A stretch of 64,000 bases of DNA from Phytobacter massiliensis JC163 (GTDB taxonomy: Bacteria; Pseudomonadota; Gammaproteobacteria; Enterobacterales; Enterobacteriaceae). The position numbers and the translations under genes are program-made. The stretch covers positions 548,018-612,017 of the forward strand of contig NZ_HE578945.1 of NCBI RefSeq assembly GCF_000321045.1, in the 5' to 3' direction. This document shows, piece after piece, positions 21,480 to 31,350 of the stretch. Position 1 is the first letter of the stretch. Each line of letters begins with the position of its first letter. The notes beneath the pieces were generated by a model, which was not told the origin of the DNA, did not search any database, and was given only the letters and a program-made list of their open reading frames with translations.

Positions 21480-21494
21480 ACAATAATTTGTTAT
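21480..21494. promoter_or_regulatory. Candidate PocR operator just after pocR (ACAATAATTTGTTAT)
   Basis: Identical over 13 bases to the pdu control-region copy at 19288-19300. It begins 11 bases after the pocR stop, about 150 bases upstream of the presumed cbi promoter. Confidence 0.4.
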
Positions 21495-21555
21495 CCGCGG
21501 ATATTAAAAAACAGGTGTGAATGCCCGGATAACAAGCACTAAGCCAGGATGCCAG

Positions 21556-21588
21556 ACAATAAATTGTTATAGCGCAACAAATTATTGC
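21556..21588. promoter_or_regulatory. Paired, inverted candidate PocR operators upstream of cbiA
   Basis: ACAATAAATTGTTAT (21556-21570) faces AACAAATTATTGC (21576-21588, the reverse complement of GCAATAATTTGTT) across 5 bases. The pair sits upstream of a possible -10 (TAGATT, 21633-21638) that has no good -35, consistent with an activator-dependent cbi promoter. Inference from repetition and position. Confidence 0.5.
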
Positions 21589-21689
21589 CAGTCCAGGAAT
21601 AAACTGAACCAGTTTTTATTTCCCTGATGCGTTAGATTGCTTTCAGGGAAAAAGGCACCGCAGGCACTATTGCGGCGCGAAACGAAAAA

Positions 21690-21855
21690 ATTTAGCTATC
21701 AGGTTTTGCCGCAAACTCTTGCGGCTGGGAAGGGGGTGTGAATCCCCCGCAGCCCCCGCTGCTGTGATGCTGACGACCCCGTGATACCACTGATCGCAAG
21801 ATTGGGAAGGGCGGGCGAGGATGACGCTAAGCCAGAAGACCGGCCTGATGGCAAC
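21690..21855 (+). ncRNA. Cobalamin (AdoCbl) riboswitch in the cbi/cob leader
   Basis: The conserved core is present: GGGAA near 21726, a G/C-rich stem, then GCAGCCCCCGCTGCTGTGA (about 21750-21768), and the B12 box GCCAGAAGACCGGCCTG at 21831-21847. ATCAGG at 21698-21703 can pair with CCTGAT at 21845-21850 to close P1. It sits 110 bases upstream of cbiA, as in other enteric cob operons, where B12 binding lowers cbiA translation. Confidence 0.93.
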
Positions 21856-21940
21856 TCTCAACAACTTCGGTGGGAAGTGGGTTGCTCAGAAGCGTACAGT
21901 GATAGCACTGGGACTACGCACAGCCTGGCACAACCTTTCC

Positions 21941-21962
21941 ACCCTGAACGGGGCTACAGGGT
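21941..21962 (+). promoter_or_regulatory. cbiA: RBS-sequestering hairpin at the cbiA start
   Basis: ACCCTG (21941-21946) pairs with CAGGGT (21957-21962), the six bases directly before the cbiA ATG, so the loop and stem cover the ribosome-binding region. It is the likely expression platform of the riboswitch, as described for the Salmonella cbiA leader. Confidence 0.6.
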
Positions 21963-23342
21963 ATGTCTGACGGGCGCAGCGCCTTTATTCTTGCCGGAAC
22001 CGGAAGCGGCTGTGGGAAAACCACCGTCACGCTTGGGTTACTCAGCGCATTGCAGCGGCGCGGCAAGCGGGTACAGCCTTTTAAAGTCGGCCCGGATTAC
22101 CTTGATACCGCCTGGCACACCGCGCTGACCGGCGTTGCCTCGCGCAATCTGGACAGCTTTATGCTGCCCGCCTCCACCCTGAACATGCTATTCAACCGCC
22201 AGATGCAAGCCGCTGATGTCGGCGTGATTGAAGGGGTGATGGGCCTCTACGATGGCTACGGCATCAACCCTGACTATTGCAGCAGCGCCGCGCTGGCAAA
22301 ACAGCTCGGCGTTCCGGTCATTCTGCTGGTAGACGGCAAAGCGGTCTCCACCTCTCTTGCCGCCACGGTCATGGGGTTTATGCATTTTGATCCCGCCCTG
22401 CGCATCGCTGGCGTTATCGTTAACCGCGTCAACAGCGATAGCCACTACCAGCTTCTTAAGCAGGCCATTGAACGCTACTGCGGCATTCCCGCGCTGGGGT
22501 ATATCCCGGCAGTCTCAGACGTGGCGCTGCCCGAGCGCCACCTTGGGCTGGTTACCGCCCGCGAATCACAGATAGACACCCCCTGCTGGCACACGTTTGC
22601 CGACCGTATCGAGCAGACGCTGAATATCGACCTGCTGCTTTCCCTCACGGCCCTGAACGAACTTCCTGTGGGGGAATGCCCCGCCATGCCCGCGCCTGAT
22701 GCCGGGAAGGGGCTTACTCTCGCGCTGGCGGACGACGAAGCGTTTAATTTTTACTACCCCGATAACCTACAGTTGCTGGAAGAGGCAGGCGTGCGCATCG
22801 TGCGTTTCAGCCCCCTGCATGACGCCGCGCTGCCCGACTGCCAGATGCTGTGGCTTGGCGGCGGCTATCCGGAACTGCACGCCCGCGCTTTAAGCAGTAA
22901 TACAGCGATGCTCGACGCCATACGTCAGGCACACCGGCGCGGCGTGGCTATCTATGCCGAGTGCGGCGGCCTGATGTACCTCGGCTCGACATTACGCACC
23001 GCCGACGGCGAAACCTGGCCCATGGCGGATATCATTCCCGGCCATAGCGAGATGGGTAAACGGCTTACCCGTTTTGGCTACTGTGAGGCCACGGCGCAGC
23101 AGTCCACGCTGCTGGCCGAACGCGGGGAAACGCTGCGCGGTCACGAGTTTCACTATTCCGATTTTACCCCCCGCTGCGACGCCGTAATGGCGTGCCGCAA
23201 AACCCGCGACGGTAAAGAGCTGGCCCGCTGGGCAGGCGGCTGGCAGGTGGGCAGTGCCTACGCCAGCTACCTGCATCTCCATTTTGCCCAGCGCCCGCTG
23301 ATGCTTGAGCGTTGGTTTACTGCGGCCAGGAGTGCGCTATGA
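21963..23342 (+). CDS. cbiA: CbiA, cobyrinate a,c-diamide synthase
   Basis: ATP- and glutamine-dependent amidation of the a and c carboxylates of cobyrinic acid. N-terminal P-loop-like ATPase domain (GTGSGCGKTT, residues ~12-21); C-terminal class-I glutaminase domain with nucleophile Cys334 in YAECGGLMYLG. 459 residues. First gene of the operon, under the riboswitch; its stop overlaps the cbiB start (ATGA). Confidence 0.96.
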   Translation: MSDGRSAFILAGTGSGCGKTTVTLGLLSALQRRGKRVQPFKVGPDYLDTAWHTALTGVASRNLDSFMLPASTLNMLFNRQMQAADVGVIEGVMGLYDGYGINPDYCSSAALAKQLGVPVILLVDGKAVSTSLAATVMGFMHFDPALRIAGVIVNRVNSDSHYQLLKQAIERYCGIPALGYIPAVSDVALPERHLGLVTARESQIDTPCWHTFADRIEQTLNIDLLLSLTALNELPVGECPAMPAPDAGKGLTLALADDEAFNFYYPDNLQLLEEAGVRIVRFSPLHDAALPDCQMLWLGGGYPELHARALSSNTAMLDAIRQAHRRGVAIYAECGGLMYLGSTLRTADGETWPMADIIPGHSEMGKRLTRFGYCEATAQQSTLLAERGETLRGHEFHYSDFTPRCDAVMACRKTRDGKELARWAGGWQVGSAYASYLHLHFAQRPLMLERWFTAARSAL

Positions 23343-24301
23343 CGCTGCTTGCCTGGTTTGTCGCAGGGTTTCTTGACCGCCTGCTGGGCGACCCGCCGCA
23401 CTGGCCGCATCCGATACGCTGGATCGGCGCGCTGATTACCCTTACCCAGCGTGCTGTTCGCCGCGTCTGCCGCACCGATACCGCGCTGCGCATCGGCGGC
23501 GGCGTGATGTGGCTGGTGGTGGTCGGCGCGACCTGGGGCGCGGCATGGGGCGTGCTGGCGCTGGCAAACGCGATTCACCCCTGGCTCGGCTGGTGCATTG
23601 AGGTGTGGATGATCTACACCCTGCTGGCGGCCCGTAGCCTGGCGGACGCCGCCCGCGAGGTTGAGCGGGCATTGCGACACGGCACGCTGGCGGAAAGCCG
23701 GGAAAAGCTGTCGTGGATTGTCGGGCGCGACACCTGGGACCTGCAGCCGCCGCAAATCACCCGCGCGGTGGTAGAGACGGTGGCGGAAAACAGCGTCGAT
23801 GGCGTTATCGCGCCGCTCTTCTTTTTGTTGCTCGGCGGCGCGCCGCTGGCAATGGCCTACAAAGCGGTAAACACCCTCGACTCGATGGTTGGCTATAAGA
23901 ACGAAAAGTATCGCGCTATGGGTATGGTCAGCGCCCGGCTGGACGATGTCGCCAACTTTATTCCCGCCCGGCTTAGCTGGCTGCTGCTGACCGTTGCGGC
24001 GTGGCTGTGCCGCCTCGACGCCGCCGCCGCGCTGCGCATCGGCTGGCGGGATCGTTATAACCACAGCAGCCCAAACTGCGCCTGGCCGGAGGCCACCGTC
24101 GCCGGGGCGCTGGGCGTGCGTCTCGGCGGGCCTAATGATTACTTCGGCCAGCGCGTCGAAAAGCCCTGGATTGGTGACGACAAGCGCGCCATTCACGTTG
24201 ATGACATTACGCAGACAATCCGGCTGATGTGGACGGCGTCCACCCTCGCGCTGGCGCTGTTTGCAATCGTGCACGTTTCGCTGGCAGGAGCAGCAATCTG
24301 A
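23339..24301 (+). CDS. cbiB: CbiB, adenosylcobinamide-phosphate synthase
   Basis: Integral membrane protein (320 residues, several hydrophobic segments) that attaches the aminopropanol-phosphate arm to adenosylcobyric acid. The start ATG at 23339 (MTLLAWFVAGFLDRLLGDPP) overlaps the cbiA stop; the earlier in-frame start at 23312 lies inside cbiA. Conserved GDPPHWPHPIRWIG and RYNHSSPNCAWPEA are visible. Uses the aminopropanol precursor that starts from PduX. Confidence 0.95.
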   Translation: MTLLAWFVAGFLDRLLGDPPHWPHPIRWIGALITLTQRAVRRVCRTDTALRIGGGVMWLVVVGATWGAAWGVLALANAIHPWLGWCIEVWMIYTLLAARSLADAAREVERALRHGTLAESREKLSWIVGRDTWDLQPPQITRAVVETVAENSVDGVIAPLFFLLLGGAPLAMAYKAVNTLDSMVGYKNEKYRAMGMVSARLDDVANFIPARLSWLLLTVAAWLCRLDAAAALRIGWRDRYNHSSPNCAWPEATVAGALGVRLGGPNDYFGQRVEKPWIGDDKRAIHVDDITQTIRLMWTASTLALALFAIVHVSLAGAAI

Positions 24302-24942
24302 TGAAAACCATGGACTATTTACAGCAGCCACAGGCTATTGAGGACAAGAGCTTTGTCATCATTGGCGACATCATTCGCGACATGCGCCCTGACTACCGTT
24401 TCGCCAGCCCGCTGCATGAGGCCATTATCAAGCGGGTTATCCATACCACAGCGGATTTCGACTGGCTGGATATCCTGTGGTTTTCCCCGGAGGCGCTGGC
24501 GCGTTTAACCGCCGCGCTGCGAAGCGGCTGCACGCTTTATACCGATACCACCATGGCGCTGTCCGGGATCAATAAAACCCTGCTGGCGCAGTTCGGCGGC
24601 GAGGTGAAATGCTACATCAGCGACCCGCGCGTGGTGCGAAAAGCCAAAGAGGAGGGGATTACCCGCTCTATGGCGGCGGTGGATCTGGCGCTTGGCGAGG
24701 CGGGCGAAAAGGTCTTTGTCTTCGGTAATGCCCCCACCGCGCTGTTTCGCCTGTTGGAGCGAAACGCGCAGGTCAGCGGCGTGGTGGGTGTCCCGGTGGG
24801 CTTTGTCGGCGCGGCGGAGTCGAAAGAGGCGCTGACGCAAAGCAGCCTGCCCGCGATTGCCGCCCTCGGGCGCAAAGGCGGCAGTAACGTCGCCGCCGCC
24901 ATCATCAACGCCTTCCTGTATGAGATGCGGAGGGGGCAATGA
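24301..24942 (+). CDS. cbiC: CbiC, cobalt-precorrin-8 methylmutase
   Basis: Moves the C11 methyl to C12, forming cobyrinate. 213 residues; the active-site region [20 protein letters not shown] includes the catalytic His. The ATG at 24301 (TGATG overlap with cbiB) is 10 bases after AGGAG; the ATG at 24310 matches the Salmonella N-terminus but is too far from that site. Conserved [11 protein letters not shown] and [12 protein letters not shown]. Confidence 0.95.
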   Translation: MKTMDYLQQPQAIEDKSFVIIGDIIRDMRPDYRFASPLHEAIIKRVIHTTADFDWLDILWFSPEALARLTAALRSGCTLYTDTTMALSGINKTLLAQFGGEVKCYISDPRVVRKAKEEGITRSMAAVDLALGEAGEKVFVFGNAPTALFRLLERNAQVSGVVGVPVGFVGAAESKEALTQSSLPAIAALGRKGGSNVAAAIINAFLYEMRRGQ

Positions 24943-26078
24943 GCGAAGAGGCTTTCGACGCCCCGGTATGGCACAACGGTAAGCCATTGCGCAAAGGCTA
25001 CACCACCGGCTCCTGCGCCACGGCGGCGGCAAAGGTGGCGGCGCTGATGGTGCTGCGCCAGCACATCATTCACCAGGTGTCGATTGTGACGCCCTCCGGC
25101 GTCACGCTGCGTCTCAACGTGGAGTCGCCGCATATCGAAGGCCAGCAGGCGCTGGCCGCTATTCGCAAAGATGGCGGCGATGATGTCGATGCCACCCACG
25201 GCATGCTGATTTTTGCCCGCGTCACCCTCAACGATAGCGGCGACATTCATCTCTGGGGCGGCGAAGGGGTGGGGACCGTTACCCGCAAAGGGATCGGCCT
25301 GCCCGTTGGCAGCGCCGCCATCAACCGCACGCCGCGCCAGACCATTGAAGCCGCCGTGCGGGAAGTGATTGGCCCCTCCCGCGGCGCGCAGGTAGAAATT
25401 TTCGCCCCGGAAGGAGAAGCCCGGGCGCAGAAAACCTACAACAGCCGGCTCGGTATTCTGGGCGGCATTTCTATTATCGGCACCACCGGTATCGTCACGC
25501 CCATGTCAGAGGAGAGCTGGAAGCGCTCACTCTCCCTGGAGCTGGAGATCAAGCGCGAGGCGGGGCTGGAGCGGGTGGTGCTGGTGCCGGGCAACCACGG
25601 CGAACGCTTCGTGCGTGAGCAGATGGGGCTGTCGGGCGAGATTGTCGTCACCATGAGCAACTTCGTCGGCTTTATGATTGAAGAGGCGGTGCGGCTGGGC
25701 TACCGGCAGATTGTGCTGATCGGCCATCCGGGAAAACTGGTCAAAATCGCCGCCGGGATTTTCCACACCCACAGCCATATTGCTGACGCGCGTATGGAGA
25801 CGCTGGTGGCTCACCTGGCGCTGCTGGGCGCGCCGCTGGCGCTGTTGCGCTCGGTCAGCGACTGCGACACCACCGAAGCCGCCATGGAGCATATCGACGC
25901 CGCCGGGTTTAACCATCTGTATGACCACCTGGCGCAGCGTATCTGCCAGCGGGTCATGCAAAACCTGCGCTTTACCAAAAACCCGCCGCAGTGCGACGCC
26001 ATCATGTTCTCTTTTGACAATCAGCTGTTAGGGGCGAACCGCCCGTTGCAGGACATTGTGGAGGATTTGCGATGCTGA
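24939..26078 (+). CDS. cbiD: CbiD, cobalt-precorrin-5B C1-methyltransferase
   Basis: SAM-dependent methylation at C1, specific to the anaerobic pathway. The N-terminal [20 protein letters not shown] (residues ~17-36) and [18 protein letters not shown] are family hallmarks. 379 residues. Starts in an ATGA overlap with cbiC and overlaps cbiE by 7 bases. Confidence 0.96.
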   Translation: MSEEAFDAPVWHNGKPLRKGYTTGSCATAAAKVAALMVLRQHIIHQVSIVTPSGVTLRLNVESPHIEGQQALAAIRKDGGDDVDATHGMLIFARVTLNDSGDIHLWGGEGVGTVTRKGIGLPVGSAAINRTPRQTIEAAVREVIGPSRGAQVEIFAPEGEARAQKTYNSRLGILGGISIIGTTGIVTPMSEESWKRSLSLELEIKREAGLERVVLVPGNHGERFVREQMGLSGEIVVTMSNFVGFMIEEAVRLGYRQIVLIGHPGKLVKIAAGIFHTHSHIADARMETLVAHLALLGAPLALLRSVSDCDTTEAAMEHIDAAGFNHLYDHLAQRICQRVMQNLRFTKNPPQCDAIMFSFDNQLLGANRPLQDIVEDLRC

Positions 26079-26677
26079 CAGTGGCGGGAATGGGGCCAGC
26101 CTCGCTGGCGCTGATGACCCCGATGGCGCGGGAGGCGATTGAGCAGGCTGACGTGCTGGTGGGCGGCAGGCGTCACCTGGCGCAGTTTAGCGATTTCGCA
26201 GGCGAACGGCGGGCGCTGGACGCCGACATTCCCGGCCTGCTGCGCTGGCTCGGCGAGCAGCAGGAGCGCAACGTGGTGGTGCTGGCCTCTGGCGACCCGC
26301 TGTTTTATGGCATCGGCAAAACGGTGGTGGCCCATTTCGGCATTGCGCAGGTGCGGATTATCCCCGGCATCAGCGCGGTGCAGTACCTCTGCGCGAAGAC
26401 CGGTATCGATATGAATGACATCTGGCTGACCAGCGCTCATGGCCGCGCGGTGGATTTCGACGCGCTGGCGCGTTCGCCGAAAAGCGCGCTGGTGACCGAT
26501 GCCCGCTGCGGCCCGCGTGAGATAGCGGTCGAACTGGCGGCGCGAGGGCAGGGAAAGCGCCTGCTGGTGATTGGCGAAAACCTGGCGATGGACAACGAGC
26601 GCATTCACTGGCTACCGGCTTGCGAAGTGACGGCGCAGTACGACATGAATGTGGTGGTGATTCTCGATGAAAGATGA
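26072..26677 (+). CDS. cbiE: CbiE, cobalt-precorrin-7 C5-methyltransferase
   Basis: Tetrapyrrole methylase family (201 residues): [20 protein letters not shown] at the N-terminus and [12 protein letters not shown] in the SAM-site loop. Together with CbiT it does what the single CobL protein does in aerobic producers. Overlaps cbiD by 7 and cbiT by 11 bases. Confidence 0.95.
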   Translation: MLTVAGMGPASLALMTPMAREAIEQADVLVGGRRHLAQFSDFAGERRALDADIPGLLRWLGEQQERNVVVLASGDPLFYGIGKTVVAHFGIAQVRIIPGISAVQYLCAKTGIDMNDIWLTSAHGRAVDFDALARSPKSALVTDARCGPREIAVELAARGQGKRLLVIGENLAMDNERIHWLPACEVTAQYDMNVVVILDER

Positions 26678-27236
26678 ACTGTTTTTGCGCGGCGAGAGCG
26701 TGCCGATGACCAAAGAGGCGGTGCGCGCGCTCTCTCTTTCCCGGCTGAATTTATCCCAGGCCCGGCACTTCATTGATATCGGCGCGGGCACCGGCAGCGT
26801 CTCGATAGAGGCGGCGCTAGGCTACCCGCAGTTGGCGGTAACCGCCATCGAGCGCAACCCGGCGGCGCTGGGGCTGCTGGAAGAGAACTGTCAGCGCTTT
26901 GGCTGCCGGAATATCACCATCGTCCCGGGCGTCGCGCCGCTGTTCATTGAGCAGCCTGCCGACGCGGTGTTTATGGGCGGCAGCGGCGGCAATCTTATCC
27001 AGCTTATCGACTGGTCGCTTATGCAGCTCAACCCCGGCGGGCGTCTGGTGATGACCTTTATCCTGCAGGAGAACCTCGCCTGCGCGCTGAGCCATCTTGC
27101 CGCCATCAACGTCGCGGCGCTGGAGTGCCAGCAGATCCAGGTCTCGCTCTTAAACGCGCTGGGCAGCGGCCACTACTTCAAACCGAATAACCCCGTTTTT
27201 GTGATCTCCTGCGAAAAGGAACAGGCTCATGGCTGA
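26667..27236 (+). CDS. cbiT: CbiT, cobalt-precorrin-6B C15-methyltransferase (decarboxylating)
   Basis: A 189-residue class-I Rossmann methyltransferase with SAM motif [14 protein letters not shown] (residues ~38-51). Adds the C15 methyl and removes the C12 acetate carboxyl. The N-terminal [16 protein letters not shown] is conserved. Starts inside the last 11 bases of cbiE, as is usual for this pair. Confidence 0.95.
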   Translation: MKDELFLRGESVPMTKEAVRALSLSRLNLSQARHFIDIGAGTGSVSIEAALGYPQLAVTAIERNPAALGLLEENCQRFGCRNITIVPGVAPLFIEQPADAVFMGGSGGNLIQLIDWSLMQLNPGGRLVMTFILQENLACALSHLAAINVAALECQQIQVSLLNALGSGHYFKPNNPVFVISCEKEQAHG

Positions 27237-28002
27237 ACAATTTGATACGCAAACCGTCTGGTTTGTCGGCGCAGGTCCGGGCGACCGCGAACTGATTACC
27301 CTTAAAGGCTATCGCCTGCTGCAACAGGCGCAGGTGGTTATCTACGCCGGTTCACTGATTAACACTGAACTGCTCGACTACTGCCCGCCAGGCGCGGAGT
27401 GCCACGACAGCGCCGGTCTGCACCTTGAGCAGATCATCGAACTGATGGAGACAGGCGTGAAAGCAGGAAAGCTGGTGGTGCGGCTGCAAACGGGCGATGT
27501 CTCGCTGTATGGCTCGGTGCGCGAGCAGGGCGAGGTGTTGAGCGAGCGCGGCATTCACTGGCAGGTGGTGCCGGGCGTCAGCGCTTTCCTTGGCGCGGCG
27601 GCGGAGCTGGGGGTGGAGTACACCGTGCCGGAGGTGTCGCAGAGCCTCATTATCACCCGCCTGGAAGGGCGTACGCCGGTGCCGCCGCTGGAACAGCTGG
27701 AGTCCTTCGCCAGCCATCAGACCTCGATGGCTATCTATCTTTCCGTGCAGCGCATTCATCGGGTGGCCGAACGGCTGATTGAGGGGGGCTACCCCGCCAG
27801 CACGCCGGTTGCGGTTATCTATAAGGCGACCTGGCCGGAGAGCCGCACGGTACGCGGCACGCTGGAAAACATTGGCGACAGGGTCCGGGATGCCGGGATC
27901 CGCAAAACCGCGCTCATTCTTGTCGGCGCGTTTCTTGGCGAGGAGTACCACTACTCGCGTCTCTATGCGGCGGATTTTAGTCATGAATACCGTAAAGCCT
28001 GA
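27229..28002 (+). CDS. cbiF: CbiF, cobalt-precorrin-4 C11-methyltransferase
   Basis: Tetrapyrrole methylase (257 residues) with [15 protein letters not shown] at the N-terminus and [16 protein letters not shown] in the SAM loop. It methylates C11 before ring contraction. Overlaps cbiT by 8 bases and cbiG by 20. Confidence 0.96.
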   Translation: MAEQFDTQTVWFVGAGPGDRELITLKGYRLLQQAQVVIYAGSLINTELLDYCPPGAECHDSAGLHLEQIIELMETGVKAGKLVVRLQTGDVSLYGSVREQGEVLSERGIHWQVVPGVSAFLGAAAELGVEYTVPEVSQSLIITRLEGRTPVPPLEQLESFASHQTSMAIYLSVQRIHRVAERLIEGGYPASTPVAVIYKATWPESRTVRGTLENIGDRVRDAGIRKTALILVGAFLGEEYHYSRLYAADFSHEYRKA

Positions 28003-29038
28003 ATCCATTGCGCTGTTTTGCCTGACGCCTGGCGGCGTGGCGCTGGCAAACCGGCTGAAACTGGCGCTGCCGATGACCTGCTACACCAGCGAAAAGCTGC
28101 TGGAGGAGGGGTTTACGGCATTCGACGGTGGTTTCGCGCAGGCGCTGCGCGACGCCTTCCGTCAGCACTCCGCGCTGGTGTTTATCGGCGCGACCGGCAT
28201 TGCGGTGCGGGTGCTCGCACCGCTGGTTAACGACAAATTTATTGATCCGGCGGTCATCGTGATCGACGAGCGGGGGCAGCATGTGATTAGCCTGCTTTCC
28301 GGCCATTTTGGCGGCGCGAACCAGCTGGCGCGCTATCTTGCCGGGGTGCTGGGGGCCGATCCGGTGATCACCACCGCTACCGATGTTAACGAACTGGCGG
28401 CGCTGGATACGCTGGCCTGTCAGCTCAACGCCGGGATGGAGGAGATGCGCACGGCGGTAAAGACCATTAACCACTGGCTGGTCAGCGGCAAACGTATTGG
28501 CCTGTGGTGCGAGGACAGCCTGCGCGATGAGCTCGCCCGCTGCGACACGCGCGGCTTTGTCCCGGTCGATTCGCTGGAAGAGGTGCCTGAGTTGACGGCG
28601 CTGGTCTGCGTCACGCTTCGCGCAACGCTGCCCGCGCTACCGCTGCCAGTGTTTAAGCTGGTGCCCCGGCGGGTGGTGGCGGGCATTGGCTGCCGTCGCG
28701 GTACGCCCTTGCCGCTGGTGGCCGGGCTGCTGCGCCGCCAGCTTGGCGAGCAGGCGCTTGATCCGCTGGCGCTACGGGCCATTGGCAGCATCAGCTTAAA
28801 AGAGGATGAACAAGCCCTGACGCAGCTGGCGCAAAGCCTGCGCATTCCGTTTGAGATCTTCACCGCTGACGACCTTCGCCAGCATGAACACCGCTTCCCG
28901 GCCTCTGAGTTTGTCCGTCAGACCACCGGGGTGGGAAGCGTATCCGGCCCCGCGGCCTGGCTGATGAGTCAGGGGCAACTGGTTGGCGAAACCCTGCGCG
29001 AGCAGGGCGTCACTATTACTTTGGGAGTTTCACACTGA
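27983..29038 (+). CDS. cbiG: CbiG, cobalt-precorrin-5A hydrolase
   Basis: Opens the delta-lactone and releases the C20-derived two-carbon unit as acetaldehyde, the ring-contraction step of the anaerobic route. 351 residues from the ATG at 27983 ([18 protein letters not shown]); the frame is open further upstream, over cbiF, but those residues are not CbiG. Conserved [13 protein letters not shown] and [13 protein letters not shown] are present. Confidence 0.95.
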   Translation: MNTVKPESIALFCLTPGGVALANRLKLALPMTCYTSEKLLEEGFTAFDGGFAQALRDAFRQHSALVFIGATGIAVRVLAPLVNDKFIDPAVIVIDERGQHVISLLSGHFGGANQLARYLAGVLGADPVITTATDVNELAALDTLACQLNAGMEEMRTAVKTINHWLVSGKRIGLWCEDSLRDELARCDTRGFVPVDSLEEVPELTALVCVTLRATLPALPLPVFKLVPRRVVAGIGCRRGTPLPLVAGLLRRQLGEQALDPLALRAIGSISLKEDEQALTQLAQSLRIPFEIFTADDLRQHEHRFPASEFVRQTTGVGSVSGPAAWLMSQGQLVGETLREQGVTITLGVSH

Positions 29039-29763
29039 TGTTAACCGTAATCGGGATTGGCCCCGGCTCGCAGGCAATGATGACCAGTGAGGCGATTGAA
29101 GCCCTACAGGCGGCAGAGATCGTCGTGGGTTACAAAACCTACACCCACCTGGTAAAAGCGTTCACCGGCGACAAGCAAGTGATCAAAACCGGCATGTGTA
29201 AAGAGATTGAGCGCTGCCAGGCGGCGCTCGAACTGGCGATGGCCGGGCATAACGTCGCGCTGGTCAGCAGCGGCGACGCCGGAATTTACGGCATGGCGGG
29301 GCTGGTGCTGGAGCTGGTCAGCAAACAGAAGCTGGATGTCGAGGTGCGTCTGATCCCCGGCATGACGGCCAGTATCGCCGCCGCCTCGCTGCTGGGCGCG
29401 CCGCTGATGCACGACTTTTGCCATATCAGCCTGAGCGATCTGCTGACGCCGTGGCCGGTGATTGAGAAACGGATTGTCGCGGCAGGAGAGGCGGATTTCG
29501 TCATCTGCTTCTATAACCCGCGCAGCCGGGGCCGGGAAGGCCATCTGGCGCGGGCGTTTGAACTGCTGGCCGCCAGTAAACGCCCCGATACGCCGGTGGG
29601 CGTTGTTAAATCCGCCGGGCGCAAAAAGCAGGAGAAATGGCTCACCACGCTTGGCGGGATGGACTTTGAGCCGGTCGATATGACAAGCCTGGTGATTGTC
29701 GGCAACAAAGCCACCTACGTTGCCGACGGGCTGATGATCACCCCAAGAGGCTACGAACTGTGA
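29038..29763 (+). CDS. cbiH: CbiH, cobalt-precorrin-3 C17-methyltransferase
   Basis: Tetrapyrrole methylase (241 residues): [19 protein letters not shown] and VSSGDAGIYGMAG motifs. It methylates C17 and forms the ring A lactone during contraction. Starts in a TGATG overlap with cbiG; its stop overlaps the cbiJ GTG start. Confidence 0.96.
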   Translation: MLTVIGIGPGSQAMMTSEAIEALQAAEIVVGYKTYTHLVKAFTGDKQVIKTGMCKEIERCQAALELAMAGHNVALVSSGDAGIYGMAGLVLELVSKQKLDVEVRLIPGMTASIAAASLLGAPLMHDFCHISLSDLLTPWPVIEKRIVAAGEADFVICFYNPRSRGREGHLARAFELLAASKRPDTPVGVVKSAGRKKQEKWLTTLGGMDFEPVDMTSLVIVGNKATYVADGLMITPRGYEL

Positions 29764-30551
29764 ACAGCGGCAGGGTGCTGGTTTTCGGCGGCACCAGCGA
29801 CGCCCGGCAGCTTTGCCAGCAGCTGGACGCCGCCGGGGTGGCGTACACCCTGTCGGTCGCGACGGCAACCGGCCAGCATCTGGCGGGCGACATTCGCGGC
29901 GCGGTGCGCTGTGGCCGGCTCGACAGGACAGAGATGGTGAACTGGCTGGCGCAGCACGATACCCGCTGGGTCATTGACGCCTCCCACCCTTATGCCGAGG
30001 CGGTGAGCGACAACATCTATCACGCCTGCCGCCAGGCCCGCGTTCTGCTTAGCCGCTACCAGCGCCCGGATCAGCTCACAGAGCTTAGCCATCCGCTGCT
30101 GTTTAAGGTGGCATCCATCGATGAGGCCTGCGCGGTGGCGCAGGGGCTTGGCGAGCGCGTGCTGCTGACCACAGGCAGTAAAGATCTGGCCCGCTGGCGG
30201 CAGGGGCTGGCGCAAAAAACGTTGCTGGCGCGGGTGTTGCCGGTGGCGGAGGTAATTGCGCAGTGCGCGGAACACGGCTTCGGCGTGGGGGAGATTTTTG
30301 CCCTGTGCGGCCCGTTCAGCGCTGAATTCAACGCCGCGTTTTACCGCCAGTGCCGCGCCGATGTGGTGGTGACCAAAGCCTCCGGCGCTGAGGGCGGTTA
30401 TCAGGAAAAAGTGCAGCCCTGCCTGGCGGCGGGGATCCCCTGCATCGTCATTACGCGCCCGCCCTCAGCGGTTACGGGCGAAGAGTTACTGGAAAGCCAG
30501 CAGGCTTTTGCGCAGCGCTTGCAGCGCTGGCTGGCGACAGAGCGAGGATAA
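29760..30551 (+). CDS. cbiJ: CbiJ, cobalt-precorrin-6A reductase
   Basis: NADH-dependent reduction of the C18-C19 double bond. 263 residues; N-terminal VLVFGGTSDARQLCQQL nucleotide loop and IDASHPYAE motif of the CobK/CbiJ family. The start is GTG at 29760, overlapping the cbiH stop (GTGA). Confidence 0.94.
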   Translation: MNSGRVLVFGGTSDARQLCQQLDAAGVAYTLSVATATGQHLAGDIRGAVRCGRLDRTEMVNWLAQHDTRWVIDASHPYAEAVSDNIYHACRQARVLLSRYQRPDQLTELSHPLLFKVASIDEACAVAQGLGERVLLTTGSKDLARWRQGLAQKTLLARVLPVAEVIAQCAEHGFGVGEIFALCGPFSAEFNAAFYRQCRADVVVTKASGAEGGYQEKVQPCLAAGIPCIVITRPPSAVTGEELLESQQAFAQRLQRWLATERG

Positions 30552-30555
30552 CAGC

Positions 30556-31350
30556 ATGAAAAAAGCGTTACTGGTCATTAGCTTTGGCACCAGCTATCAG
30601 GAAACCCGTGAGAAGAATATCGCCGCCTGCGAGCGCGACCTGGCAGCAAGCTGCCCGGACCGCACGCTGTTTCGGGCATTTACCTCCGGGATGATCATCC
30701 GCAAGCTGAAACAGCGTGACAACCTGCATATCGATACGCCGTTGCAGGCGCTGCAAAAGCTGGCGGAGCAGGGATATCAGGATGTCGCCATTCAGTCCCT
30801 GCACATTATTAACGGCGATGAATATGAAAAAATCGTCCGTGAAGTGCAGAGCCTGCGCCACCTCTTTCAGCGCATGGTCATCGGCGCGCCGCTGCTCAGC
30901 AGCCACGACGATTATATGCGCCTGATGCAGGCGCTGGCGCGCCAGATGCCGCCGCTCGCCGACGGCGAAAAGGTGGTGTTTATGGGGCACGGCGCCAGCC
31001 ATCACGCCTTCGCCGCCTATGCCTGCCTCGACCATATGATGGCGGCGCACCGCTTCCCGGCCCGCGTCGGGGCGGTGGAGAGCTACCCGGAAATCGACGT
31101 GCTGATCGACAGCCTGCGCCACGAGGGGGTCAGCGCGGTGCATCTGATGCCGCTGATGCTGGTGGCGGGTGACCACGCCATTAACGATATGGCCTCCGAT
31201 GAAGAGGATTCCTGGAAAACCCAGTTTGAGCGCGTCGGCATTGCTGCCACGCCGTGGCTCCAGGGGCTGGGGGAGAACCCGGCAATCCGCGGCATGTTCG
31301 TTGACCATCTGCAGCAGGCGCTGAGTCAGGCGCTGGAGGTGGCGGCATGA
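30556..31350 (+). CDS. cbiK: CbiK, anaerobic cobalt chelatase
   Basis: Inserts Co2+ into sirohydrochlorin, ATP-independently, at the start of the anaerobic pathway. 264 residues from the ATG at 30556 (MKKALLVISFGTSYQETREK), 5 bases after the cbiJ stop; the frame to 30508 overlaps cbiJ and is spurious. The metal-site region FMGHGASHHAFAAY is conserved. Its presence marks the early-cobalt route. Confidence 0.96.
   Translation: MKKALLVISFGTSYQETREKNIAACERDLAASCPDRTLFRAFTSGMIIRKLKQRDNLHIDTPLQALQKLAEQGYQDVAIQSLHIINGDEYEKIVREVQSLRHLFQRMVIGAPLLSSHDDYMRLMQALARQMPPLADGEKVVFMGHGASHHAFAAYACLDHMMAAHRFPARVGAVESYPEIDVLIDSLRHEGVSAVHLMPLMLVAGDHAINDMASDEEDSWKTQFERVGIAATPWLQGLGENPAIRGMFVDHLQQALSQALEVAA

Noticed and set aside
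23267..24331. 354-residue open frame on the minus strand
   Set aside because: Antisense shadow of cbiB; very rich in Gln, His and Arg, with no family resemblance.
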